64,000 nucleotides of DNA, taken from the NCBI GenBank assembly GCA_944472135.2, contig OX235264.1, positions 92,142,319 through 92,206,318 of the forward strand. The letters run 5' to 3'. The notes beneath the pieces are model-generated. The model worked only from the letters and a program-made list of their open reading frames with translations, had not been told where the DNA came from and searched no databases. Numbering within the stretch: position 1 is the first letter of the stretch; every line of letters begins with the position of its first letter. The DNA comes from Trichobilharzia regenti. Lineage: Eukaryota; Platyhelminthes; Trematoda; Strigeidida; Schistosomatidae. This document shows positions 33,730-43,884 of the stretch, in pieces. The translations under genes and the position numbers were made by a program.

Positions 33730-34735
33730 TGTTTTTGACACAGTACTTTGCACCGATATGCGGTAGTTCAAGTCGCCACACCCTCCTTGTAGCACCTAAA
33801 GCAAAAGAAGAAAGTAGAAGAAATGCCTAATAGAGACAGTAAACAGAGGAGTTAGACCAAGGAAGAGTAATAACGAAGAACAATATAGTTTCATTGGAAA
33901 TCATAAGTCACAAGGAGTGGATACATATGTGCCATTTGGAACGATTTACAGTCCCAAGTACCCCAACCACGGAGTCTACATCTTCCTAAGTGGCCAGCTT
34001 AAACTAACTGTTGTAGATTTCACTGACTGGTTCCATGTTTTGGTTTGACCGCCGCTATCTCTTTTTCAGCCTGACCTTATGTCAGCTAACATTGCCCGTT
34101 GTCGAGAAAGACGATGTTTAGGCTAACATGTGTAACACATGTCCTAACCATCTCAGTCGTTGTAACATCACAGCATCCTTGCCTGGCATTCGACTCCTAA
34201 CCTCAATATCGCTCACCTTATTATACCACTTCAAACGGGAGATAGAGCGCAGGCACCTTTGATTAAAGACAACTGGCCAAGCTATTCATGTATTCCACTT
34301 TCAATGGCCATCTATCACTCACAGCCATAAAGGAGGATGGAGCGGACTGCTAAGCAGTCGATAGCCAGCCGGATATCATGTCTACGCCAGAGACGGCGTA
34401 AACTAGCTTATGCGAAACTAGCCCCCTGCATCCGTACTGAGATTTCGTCAGAGATCGATTCGTTGGGGCTGATAGTACTTCCCAAATAAGTGAAGCGGTC
34501 AGCACGCTCTACCACTTCACCCCCTACTTCTAAACTAGGAGTCAGTGTAGTACAGTTCTGTAACATCATGTGACATTTGGCGGAAGCAGATCGCAGGCCA
34601 GTCATTCGTAGATTGCAGCTCAAGGTGTTCAGAAGACTCTGCATTTTATCAGCGTCCTCGTCTAGAAGGACTATATCATCTGCATATTCTAAGTCAAAGA
34701 TATTAGAATACAAATAGCCCATCAGTAAAGGTAAA
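33730..34735 (-). mobile_element. L2: second LINE family, 3' part with YADD
   Basis: A 104-codon minus-strand frame reads DLEYADDIVLLDEDADKMQS, LLNTLSCNLRMTGLR, SAKCHMMLQN, LEVGGEVVERADRFTYLGST and ISPNESISDEISVRMQ. YADD is the catalytic reverse-transcriptase box and FTYLGS the following thumb region. The downstream C-terminal domain and 3' UTR (to 33730) are in broken frames. Clade is uncertain: RTE-like elements such as SR3/Perere-3 are candidates. Confidence 0.8.
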
Positions 34736-34894
34736 TGAAAATTAAATCAGTAAGTGTATTGGCACATAAGTATACGGTAGAATAATAGTCCGTTAGTTAA
34801 CAGTATAAAGTGAATCTTTATAAAATATACGTTTATTAAGATTATGTGGCAAATTGTTCATATTTTCAAGCGTCAGTTTGCAGAGATTCGATTT

Positions 34895-35270
34895 CTTTCA
34901 AGTTTGACTATGGATTCATATCTGTTCAAGAGATACTGAAAACCATCTAGGAGTATTGGACTGCTATTCTGCTAGTAAGTGGCTTCAGGATGAAGTTTTT
35001 TAGAGAAGTGAGAAGTCACGACCAGTAGGGTCCACCAACAGATCAGGAAAGAGGACAAATACTCGCCGATAACATTGGTTAATGGTCACGCTAATATCAC
35101 AAATTAGTAGTTGTTAGAATCCATAGTAATTTAGTTAGGTCCTAGTTGGTGAATGGTCTACAAGGTTGACTTGTAACCCAAAAAATTTGGGTTTGAACCC
35201 TAACAGCTGTCCAGTAGTCCCTGTTAGTTTGCAACGCTTCTGCAATTGATATTAATATGTGATCAAAACT
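34895..35270. repeat. Family B inverted dimer, diverged
   Basis: A minus arm (34895-35050) and a plus arm (35090-35270) face outward. The plus arm has B-box GGGTTTGAACCC followed directly by 'AACAGCTGTCCAGTAGTCCC': the hammerhead 5' strand has been deleted while the 3' strand remains. Confidence 0.65.
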
Positions 35271-35784
35271 TGAAATAAATCAGATCCCTAGAAATTAAGT
35301 CTTGAAAATTAAAAGAAAAAAAAACAACAACTCAAAACTATCATTAGCTGGTCAGTGGGGAGTAATCAGAGTCGTGTTTGACTGAATCCTGACAGTCGAA
35401 AACTTGATGTGTTCACCAAGTTAGATGGTCACTGCTTATCGCAGTGAATTTTGAAATGATGTTATGTGATTGGTAGCAATCATTTGATTGTATGCTTGTT
35501 GATGTTTGTCGGCAAGATGCATCAACGACTTTCAAGCAACTGACGTCCTCTGAGAGATTTAAACTGACGTAACTGGTGGGACATCAATTCTTTCAAGATT
35601 CTAGATACGCCTAGCTGATGAGTGGTAAAAGGTACAAAATCCTTCAGGTTTTCTATACTCTGATGTGCAGCAAACCTGCATGTGTGTATATAAATTGTTT
35701 TTCAAATAGTATTTACACTTCATTAACTTGCCAATAAGGCACTTTTTGCTGCATACCGCCATTAAATGTCTGTCTGTCTGTTTT
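35271..35784. other. Unassigned intron sequence
   Basis: Nothing recognised. Confidence 0.35.
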
Positions 35785-36871
35785 CCACATAGAACTTTGC
35801 ACCAATGTACGGCGTTTCAAGTCACCACACTCCATGTAGCACACAGAGCAAGAGAAGAAGATAGAAGAGATGCATAATAGCGACAGTTAACAGAGGTGTG
35901 AGACCAAGGAAGAGTAATAACGAAGAACAATATAGTTTCATTGGAAATTATAAGTCAAAAGGAGTGGATGCATCTGCGCCAGCCATTGAGAACGATTTTG
36001 AGCCATATCATCAATTGTTTTTTGTTTTTATCGTACCGAGCACCCCAAACAGTCAGGTAGTCTACACCTTCCTACGTGGCTGGCTTTAAGTGACTGTTGT
36101 GGGTTTCATTGATTGGTGAAGTCATGTTTTGGTTTGACCTCCGCTAGCTCTTTTCTAGCCTGACCTTATGTCAGCTAACACTGCCCGTCGAAGAAGACGA
36201 TGGCTGGGCTAGTATGCGTAGCACATGTCCTAACCATCTTAGTTGATGTAATTTCACAGCCTCGTCGATTGATTTCACCTCCTTACTTAACACCTCAATA
36301 TTCCTCACCTTATTATACCACTTAACACGGGAGATGGAACACAGACACATATGATCAAAGACAGCTAGCCACGCTTTTCAAGTCTTCCACTCAGGTATAA
36401 CAGCTGGCCATAAAGGAGGACGGAGCGGACTGCTAAGCAGTACACCCGCCCTTTGGTCAATAGCCAGCCGGATATCATGTCTACGCCAGAGACGGCGTAA
36501 ACTAGCATATGTGAAACTAGCCCTCTGTATCCGTGCTGAGATTTCGTCAGAGATCGATTCGTTGGGGCTGATAGTACTTCCCAAATTAGTGAAGCGGTCA
36601 ACGTGCTCTACCACTTCACCCCCTACTTCTAAACTAGGAGTCAGTGTAGTCCAGTCCTTCACCATCATCTTACATTTCACAAAGAGAGAGAATCGCATGC
36701 CAAACATTCATAGATTGCAGCTCAAGGTGTTCAGAAGACTCTGCATTTTGTCAGCGTCCTCGCCTAGAAGGACTATATCGTCTGCATATTCTAAGTCAAC
36801 GAGATTATTCCCTGGTAGCAAGTCAGTCCCTGAGTCTCTGTAGTGAGTTAGGGTTAAGTCCATTAGTACAT
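35785..36871 (-). mobile_element. L2 LINE, 3' part (first segment)
   Basis: Minus-strand frames read MDLTLTHYRDSGTDLLPG, NLVDLEYADDIVLLGEDADK and MQSLLNTLSCNLRM, then LEVGGEVVEHVDRFTNLGST, ISPNESISDEISARIQRASF and LRRLWRRHDIRLAIDQ. It is collinear with the L2 copy at 33730-34735 and extends it upstream. Its 3' UTR reaches 35785. The element is split by a family C insertion at 36872-37062. Confidence 0.85.
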
Positions 36872-37062
36872 CTTTTTTTTTTTGATTTACAGCTTGATTC
36901 CACACTGTATTTTTGGTACAAGTATGGAATTTTCAGCATGGATATCGGTAGCCCAAATTTTGCAGGCCGACCATAGATATCAGGTGTGCGTCGGTTCGGG
37001 CTCGAACCCCGGACCATGTGCATGGTCGGCGAGAGTCCTAACCACTGTGCCACCGACGCACT
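36872..37062 (-). repeat. Family C repeat inserted into an L2 LINE
   Basis: Complete family C unit on the minus strand: head GTGCGTCGGTGGCACAGTGG, B-box GGGGTTCGAGCC, tail 'GTGTGGAATCAAGCTGTAAA' and poly-A. It interrupts L2 coding sequence between GCPLSPFLVNFIID and VLMDLTLTH. A short AGAT at both edges may be the target duplication. Confidence 0.85.
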
Positions 37063-37190
37063 ATCTATGATGAAATTGACTAGAAATGGGGATAATGGAC
37101 ACCCCTGACGGACACCACTATTCTTCAACACTTCAGATGACAACTCTCCGTAAGCCCTCACATGGCTGCATGAGTACTACCATTAAATGC
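37063..37190 (-). mobile_element. L2 LINE, upstream segment of the split copy
   Basis: The minus strand reads RAYGELSSEVLKNSGVRQGC then PLSPFLVNFIID, the conserved block immediately before the YADD region. This confirms that the two L2 segments belonged to one element. Confidence 0.8.
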
Positions 37191-37294
37191 GATTGGAAAG
37201 TGTTTCATATCTAATGGCTTGAATTTTTCAAGTATATAATTCATTAAAATATTTGAATGTGTTAAATTCCTCAAACGTTTCATCTATTTTTTAG

Positions 37295-37720
37295 ATGTGA
37301 AATACCATCAAATACGTATGTCGAGTTTGTTCAAGTGATATGGCCAGCTGGAGTTGGTACACTGTCATCGTCATCATCATCATCAGCATCACCAATATCG
37401 ACATCATCTTTACTGTCATCTTCAACATCGCATTCCTTATCTTCTTCTTCTCCTTTAATGGGTGATCCTAATCCATATGTAGATGTAAATGAATTCCTCA
37501 ACTCGCCAACAGGTTCTTCTTATACACCGCCAACTGCATCATTTTCATCATCATCATCATCGTCGCCGTCGTCCGCATCATCTATACGAAGTGAAATAAG
37601 ACCACATAATATGTGGGATGTATTTCATCGAAGTATTATTAGTCAAAAACGTAATATTACTGAAATTGTTGCAAGATTTAGAGAAGATTTAGCTGTATCA
37701 AGTCCACCAACAAAATATAG
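37295..37720 (+). CDS. TMEM132-like protein, exon 3 (serine-rich insert)
   Basis: This 426-nt exon follows acceptor TTTTTTAG and its first base completes the arginine codon left by exon 2. It encodes CEIPSNTYVEFVQVIWPAGV, then about 75 residues rich in Ser (runs of up to 9), Pro and Thr, then HNMWDVFHRSIISQKRNITE and IVARFREDLA. In TMEM132 proteins the 'FTLR' strand is followed by a short strand and then a W-D-V motif about 20 residues on, so the serine-rich stretch looks like a lineage-specific insertion into a loop of a conserved domain. It is encoded by imperfect TCA/TCT/TCG repeats. The exon ends AAATATAG|GTAAGA, again splitting a codon after the second base. The next exon is not identified. 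Confidence 0.65.
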
Positions 37721-37785
37721 GTAAGATTTTGCCCATTTTGTTCTACTTATTTGTCTGTCTTTTGTTTCCAAGTATTGGTTTTTAA

Positions 37786-38215
37786 TTGACCGGAGAATTT
37801 CATCATGAGCTGACATTGGTTAGAGAACCACTGGAAAAGAAGCTGTGAGTACTGGACAACTGTTTCGTCCTAGTTTGACACCCTTCAGCAGTACACACCC
37901 ACGCCACGGGGTTCGAACCCAGGACCTTCTGGTTACAAGGCGAGCTCGTAGACCGTTGTGCCACTGGGACCCGATCCAATGGTCCTTGAATTATAACTTC
38001 TGCGAAATGGTCGCGCTATGTCATGAGCTGGCAGAAGTTGAAATTCAAGGACAACTGGATCGGGTCTCAGTGGCTCAATGGCCTATGAGTTCGCCTTGTA
38101 ACCAGAAGGTCGTGGTTCGAACCATATGGTGTGGGTGTGTACTGATGAAGAGTCTGAAAGTAGGACGAAACAGCTGTCCATTACTGCCAGGTTTTCCAGT
38201 GGTTCTCTAACTGTT
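37786..38215. repeat. Family B inverted dimer, best-preserved copy
   Basis: Two arms of roughly 200 bp in opposite orientation are separated by about 30 bp, 65 bp after the exon 3 donor. Both arms show the order tRNA-like A-box region, B-box (GGGTTCGAACCC on the minus arm, GGTTCGAACC on the plus arm), then GTACTGnTGAAG, stem II, GGACGAAACAG and the terminal 'CCAGTGGTTCTCTAAC'. A transcript across it could fold into one long hairpin. Confidence 0.85.
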
Positions 38216-38299
38216 GTTGTTTTTTTGTTTTGAGAATAATTGTTTCGAAGTGTAGGGGACGTGTTATAACTTATAATTTTCTTGATTTGATTCGATTGG

Positions 38300-39195
38300 A
38301 TCATGAGGTACGTTGCAGTGGGAGTAGGGGAGAGAGGACAAGAATGTGTGAGGTAGACACGAAGACTCTAGAAGACTTAGATTTCGCGCATGGACGATTT
38401 ATGTCTGTTGTTACATAAACTTGAAAACTTACAGGAGAAAACCAACAAACTGGCTGAAGAAGCAAACGGCAATGATAGGACTCCAGGTGAACATAGAGAA
38501 GGTGGAGTTGATGATGATGACCAACCACTACTACCAGCAACAGCAACAATAGGCACAAGATACTGTTAATGGGGGAAATTTGAAGGTAGCCATTTCTTTC
38601 CACTTATCTAAAAAGCATTATTTCAGCCACAGACTGTCGACACTGATGAGGATGTCAAAGGTAGGATCTTCATGAATTTAAAATCAATGTGGAAATCTAC
38701 TCCACTCAAGGTGAAGAGCATGCTTAAGTTTTTCAACGCTATTGTCAAGTTATTCCTTCTATACGCTTCAGAGAATTGGTATGGGCATTTATCGAAAGCA
38801 TTACCAGCTGGCTGGAGATTTTTATCAAATGCTGCTTTCACTGACTCCATACTGAAGATCAGATGACTAATTAGAAAGAATTAGCAACAAGAAACCCTGA
38901 GAACAAACCAACCAGCAACGTTTTGATCGATACATGTTCGGAAGTAAGTAGAGATGGATGGGAAACACGCTGACAAGGCCCTTTGAAAGACATCACACGC
39001 CAGTCAGGCTATCGGTTGAGTGGCACCTGATTGGGAAGCGATATAGGGGAATATCGTGTGACGATATATAAGATGACAGCTTATGGGCATTTATGTAGCC
39101 AGTGAGTTAAAGGAGACTACGGGGAACACGACCAGTTGGAAGTGTTCTGTTTAAGTTCTTATGTTCCACTCAAAACCCAAGGGAAATAATAATGT
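38300..39195 (+). mobile_element. L1 (RTE/SR2-like LINE), 3' half
   Basis: Plus-strand remains include KTLEDLDFAHGRFMSVV (decayed FADD block), a Gln-rich linker region, and the C-terminal domain (FMNLKSMWKSTPLKVKSMLK). It ends in the 3' block 'TGTTCCACTCAAAACCC' plus AATAATAAT. All frames are broken. Confidence 0.75.
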
Positions 39196-39589
39196 GTAGT
39201 TAACAATTTTACGATGACTAATTACTATTTGATAACTTGCCATTATACATTTTAAAAAAAGAAGATTTTTGCATTTCCAATCAGGAAGCACTGACACTGA
39301 ACTCAGGAAGTCAAGTTCAGAGTTCAGACCACTATTCAGATTACTAGTTAGAATGTATTGTTTTTAATAACAACTTCCTCAGGAAATATCTTGATGTATT
39401 AAACTTACTATCAACTTGCAAATCAATTTCTTCCCCTTAGTCCTCTTTATTTGTTATAGTTAAGGGGCGAATAAATTTCACTAAAATAAAAAGTAAAAGA
39501 AGAATTAGTTTTTCGCTTGGAACATGAATCATTATTGTTTATATTTTTTATGTAAGTTTACACTGAAATCATATTTCCCATGTTAAGTG

Positions 39590-40165
39590 GAATAACAAGG
39601 CGAGCAATATGGAGGTTAGGCTTTGGTCGAGTGCTAGGTAAGGAGGTAGGGGAAGATCAATCGACGAGGCTGTGAAGCTAAATCAATTGAGATGTTTAGG
39701 ACATGTGCCACGCATGCTAGCCTAACCACTGTCTTCTTCGACAACGGGCAATGTTAACTGACATAGGACCAATGGTAGTCAAACCAAAAAGTGCTTTCAT
39801 CAGTAGGTGGAATGCATTACAACTAGTTTGAGCTAGCCAAGTAGGAAGGTGTAGACTGCCTGACTGGCTGGAGTCCTCGGGACGGTAAAAAACCAATGAA
39901 GGCTGGAGACAATCAGTGATATGGCTCAAAATCATCGTTGTCAATGGCTAGCGCAGATGCATCCACTCCTTGTGACTTATAATATCCAATAAAACTATGT
40001 TGTTCTTCAATATTATTACTATTCCTTTTGCTTCATATCTCTGTTTACTGTCTCTATTTCGCATTTCATTTTACATTCTTCGCTTGCTTTGTGTGCTACA
40101 TGGAGTGTGGCTACTCGAACTGCTGCACAATTGTGCAGAGTTCTATGTTGAAACCAGTTAGTCAG
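39590..40165 (+). mobile_element. L2 LINE, 3' end
   Basis: Plus-strand copy of the L2 terminal region: 'GAAGCTAAATCAATTGAGAT', 'TAGGACATGTGCCACGCATG', 'CAATGTTAACTGACATAGG' and 'GTGTGCTACATGGAGTGTG', which occur in reverse in 33730-34200 and 35785-36300. Confidence 0.75.
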
Positions 40166-40169
40166 TCGT

Positions 40170-40604
40170 ATCTCATTAAGAATTAACAAATACAGGCATG
40201 TTTAGGGATTTGAATGAATCAGATATATTCAAAGCTCAACATTTTAACTCCACCGAACATTCCCATTGGGATAAGGATAAAACTTGAACAGCGTGGTGGT
40301 GTATGACTTCTCAATGGATACAATTTCATTTTGATGCGATCACACAGTGTTGTTACTGATGACCACGTTTTGAACATAAATTATTGTTCATAAACATATT
40401 ATTTTTATGCATGAGTACAAACTGATGATTAGATATTTGAATAAAATCAGTATAAGATAAAGTAACTTGTTAGAATGTTATAATGTGAATTGAATACATT
40501 TTAACATTATTTATTATTCCCCTCTGATTTGATTGGTGGTAGTGATATCTTCCATATCTCTGGTATTTGCATTGAGTCATTTCTGTTGCATGTGTTGGGT
40601 GTGT
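40170..40604. other. Unassigned AT-rich sequence
   Basis: Nothing recognised. Confidence 0.35.
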
Positions 40605-41180
40605 AGACTTGATGGATCAAGATTCAGTAATCAATCTTTCTCTTTCTCCACCTACCCGTATTACTTTTGAGGATTTTGACTCCGTCTCACCTACGCTATT
40701 ATGTGGTTGTGTGTTAGTGTATGCAGTGCAGTTGCTGAGCTTTTTTTTTTCTAAATTATTATCTGTCTTCGCGGGGTCAATCATTCTAAATTCTTATGTT
40801 CTGATAATCTCACTACTACTCCTGATCTACTAGTTTGACCTATGTATTGGACCTAGCTCACAGTCATTGCAAAGTATGTGGTGAATTGTATTATTTTGCC
40901 TAATTGGGTCGATAGGGTCCTTTAACCTACAGAGCCTGTTCTCCCTGAGTGAGTTTGTAGGTTTGAATGCCACCCTAATTCTTGCTGTATTGAGAATCCT
41001 AGGTGAGGAGTGTCTCAGATGTCGCCTCCATATATGGTAAAACTACTATAGATTCCCCATATTTTTTATTATTTATGTTATCATTATTAGTTTCCGCATT
41101 ATTTTTATTTTGCTTTCTGACTTTTTTTGATATTCCTAAAGTTGTGTGAGTGAGTAATGCTTTGATATGATTATGAGCAG
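40605..41180 (-). mobile_element. PLE fragment: linker and start of GIY-YIG
   Basis: Minus strand: linker-like frames, then CNDCE and, after a shift, VQYIGQTSRSGVVVRLSEHK. YIGQTSR...R..EH is the nuclease signature with its catalytic arginine. It is collinear with 30771-31075 and extends further downstream. Confidence 0.65.
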
Positions 41181-42129
41181 TAATAAACTGTGCTTGAAAT
41201 GTGGTCATCAGTAAATATTACTCTACAACATTGTGTGATTGCATCAAAATAAAATTTTATCCATAATAGAGTTATTCCCATTGGGAATATTCCCGTTCAT
41301 AATAATAATAATAATTGGAATAATGATAGGAGCTTTATTCTGTCGAAATGCATTTGACGTAATACAGGATTTTCAAGGTAATTCCCCCTGTGTAAAACCT
41401 CCATATAGGAGAATAATCGACAATACATCATCTGAAGCAATATCAATTCATTCGAAGTGCTACTCCACGACATTGTTTCTTGATTTCCTTCTAGAAATGT
41501 CCAGTTGAAGGTAGAAAATTGCCTGATATTGTGCTCGAGTATAGACTGTGACTGTTTGTGGTAATTCGAAGACTAGGACGATCTGAAATGGAGTAAAAGT
41601 GATGCATTCTGATGAATAAAATATTTTAGGTAGCCTAGTGATTCAAGTAGGCCGCTTATTGCTAAAGTGACAGCAAGCAATGTTGTTTGTTTCTTTTCTG
41701 AATGATTTGTAAACCGATTTTCCGATTCTAAGTTCATAGTTTAGGCAAGTCTATATCTATTCTTTATATAACACTTCTGAATTTCTTAACTGCGTGAATG
41801 TTATTCTTGTCATTGGAAAAAAAACTATGTTATCACTTTCTGCATGTTCGGTGTTTACCAATGTTCCATTAAATGAAAGCATATGCTTAATTTGTAATTA
41901 CGAAGATTTACGTAAATGTAAACGTAGAAATGCATACATCACACCTAAATGAACTCATACTTCCATATACGCTAAATGTCCGATTTCTTTTCGGCAAAGA
42001 AGTTTATAGATAGACAAATGAGGTAGCTAGTGCGGTTTCCATATGCTCCGTTGTTAGCAGACTTCTTTTCGTTCTAGTATGGAGAGCAAAACTCCTTCTC
42101 GTTGATACAAAATGGTTAGTAACGTTTAC
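41181..42129. other. Unassigned AT-rich sequence
   Basis: An 89-codon frame at 41239-41508 has an isoleucine-rich stretch that comes from an AATAATAAT tract and is not a credible membrane segment. Nothing else is recognised. Confidence 0.35.
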
Positions 42130-42800
42130 AAAAGATACGTGTGAAGAACACGTTCATTATATGCGAAGAGAATTGAGATTTGGATGACATCCTTAAAGTA
42201 TTCAATGATGGCAATTCTGCTATTCGGTTCACTTTAGAAAAAGAAACTGCTGGGAAAATATCTTTCGATGATGTGCTACTTACACTGGAAAGCTGATGGA
42301 TCTTTGAAAAAATTTATCTACAGAAAATAGACGTGGACAGGAAAATTGACCAATTTTTACAGTTGTATCCCAATGGACAAATAGAAGAATTTTATCCGTT
42401 ATCTCTCTCAACACAGGTTCAGAGAATTTTATAGTCAAGACAGTGTTAATAATGAATTCAAACAATTGAAAGAAACCTTCATAGAGAAAGGGTATCCACT
42501 AAACTTCATGGAAGTCAGTAGCGAATTACGTAGAGGAAATACATAGGGAGACGAGGTAGCTAAAAAAGTGTTGCATATGAAGTTTAAATTTAGGAGTGAC
42601 ACCGCGAGTGAGGTACTTAAAAATCGGCTAGCAAGATCATTGAGATGAACAAAATTAGCTATAAAATCTATAAGAAACGTCATATCTGTTACTTCAAGGC
42701 GGATGATAAGTGCTATTAGCCACAACACCTAGATACAAGGGTTTGTGTTGACTTCATCCGGCTATCTTACATGGTATCCACTACTGATGAGGAGATCTTA
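42130..42800 (+). mobile_element. PLE fragment: last RT motifs
   Basis: The plus strand reads FNDGNSAIRFTLEKETAGKI and SFDDVLLTLES, then after a shift KKFIYRK and, further on, NEFKQLKETFIEKGYPLNFM. This matches the end of the Penelope RT ('FTLE.E..G.I.FLDVLL.R...' then '..YRK..WTG', 'L...F...GYP'). It is the upstream part of the PLE continued at 43885. Confidence 0.7.
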
Positions 42801-42899
42801 TGGTTGAATCAATTATTATAACTGGAAGTGTTAAGAGTCACTAGTCAAATTTATCGAACATTGACACGAGTGAAACAGATTAATAGTTAACGTGATTTT

Positions 42900-43245
42900 T
42901 TTCAAATTTGATCACTGAGGTGTATCAACTGGAGAACTATAGAAAGCCAGGTAGTACTGGAGCTTTTCCGTTTTAGTTTCGAACTTCTCAGAAGTGCACA
43001 TCAATCATGACATTGGTAATTGAGCCTAGAACACTTGCTGAGGTAGCGCTGTATGAGGCGAATTGGTAAAAGTGATAATTCATGGGTAATTGGATTTCGT
43101 CTGAATGGCTAAATGGTCAACAGACTCGCTTCATAACCTGAATGTGCTGGGTTGGAACCCCAGTGGGATGATGTCAGGAACAGATGACTTTTATTCAACT
43201 GTAGTTTCCAGTAGTTCTCAAGCAAATTTCAATTCGTAATCTAAC
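42900..43245. repeat. Family B inverted dimer, diverged
   Basis: Minus arm 42900-43040 and plus arm 43065-43245 with B-box GGGTTGGAACCCC. The hammerhead block is unrecognisable in the plus arm. It lies between two parts of one PLE. Confidence 0.55.
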
Positions 43246-43284
43246 TCAGTTTGAGTAAATATTCTCTTTACTTTTTGAAGATAG

Positions 43285-43440
43285 GCATTGAAATGACCCT
43301 GGAGAATCGAGGAGTACTCGACAATTATCTCATCACCGTTTCGGACTCTTCAGTAATATGTGCTCTCAAATCTACAGAGAGTAAAGCCCAGGATCTTCAC
43401 TTCACATGAACAGCTCGTTGATCCTTGCCCATGAATTCTA
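43285..43440 (-). repeat. Family B, single minus arm
   Basis: In reverse it carries 'GAAGAGTCCGAAACGG', a fused remnant of stem II and the GAAAC strand, and the 'CCATGAATTCTAAATT' arm start. The other arm is missing. Confidence 0.5.
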
Positions 43441-43739
43441 AATTCCTTGAACTCCATACAGAAAAACATTGCATTACATTCCTGGTAAAGAATACGGTTT
43501 CACGTGTGAAGCGTTTAACTTCGTTGAGCGGTGGGAAAACTGTCTTTAATGGGTTAAGTTGTCTGCCTTACACTAAACCTTCCCTATTTTTCAAGACTTA
43601 CTGCTGACTATTAGGCTACGGGAGGTTTAGGAATTCGTCGATCACGAACTGATCCCGGATCACTTGCGTAGCTGAAAGGTCGACACTCTAATAGTATCAT
43701 AAGGTGACTAAGTAAAAGAGAAGATTTGTGATGTAGGTG

Positions 43740-43884
43740 GATGATTCTAATTTAATTTTGTCTTCTCTCAGCTGGTTAATTCAGTTGTGAAGCATTCATT
43801 CTCTCCCCTTCTAGACAATGTCTTTAGCTCAAGCTTCAATATAAACTATAGTTATTGGAATTCTCCACATGAATGATGTAATTG
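43740..43884 (-). mobile_element. PLE tail segment, opposite orientation
   Basis: The stretch parallels 48231-48385 and, on the minus strand, encodes remains of the ALKxLPxxG tail. It lies immediately before a plus-oriented PLE nuclease, so two PLE pieces meet here in opposite orientation. Confidence 0.45.

Larger units (their letters stand above)
2423..37294 (+). other. Giant intron (34,872 bp) of the TMEM132-like gene
   Basis: The donor GTGAGT at 2423 leaves two bases of an arginine codon. The acceptor TCTATTTTTTAG ending at 37294 starts an exon whose first base completes that codon, and the joined protein reads through a known family motif (FTLR then a beta-strand-like segment). No plausible intervening exon of this gene was seen between them. 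The interval consists largely of L1, L2, PLE and short tRNA-headed repeats in both orientations. Long, transposon-filled introns downstream of tiny 5' introns are usual in schistosome genes. Confidence 0.6.

Noticed and set aside
37335..37724. Exon 3 as a stand-alone serine-rich protein starting at a GTG
   Set aside because: The frame is open upstream to a good splice acceptor and ends at a good donor, so it is an internal exon.
41239..41508. Hydrophobic frame that could pass for the TMEM132 transmembrane segment
   Set aside because: The isoleucine run comes from an AATAATAAT tract, and the flanks lack the juxtamembrane residues expected of the family and good splice sites.
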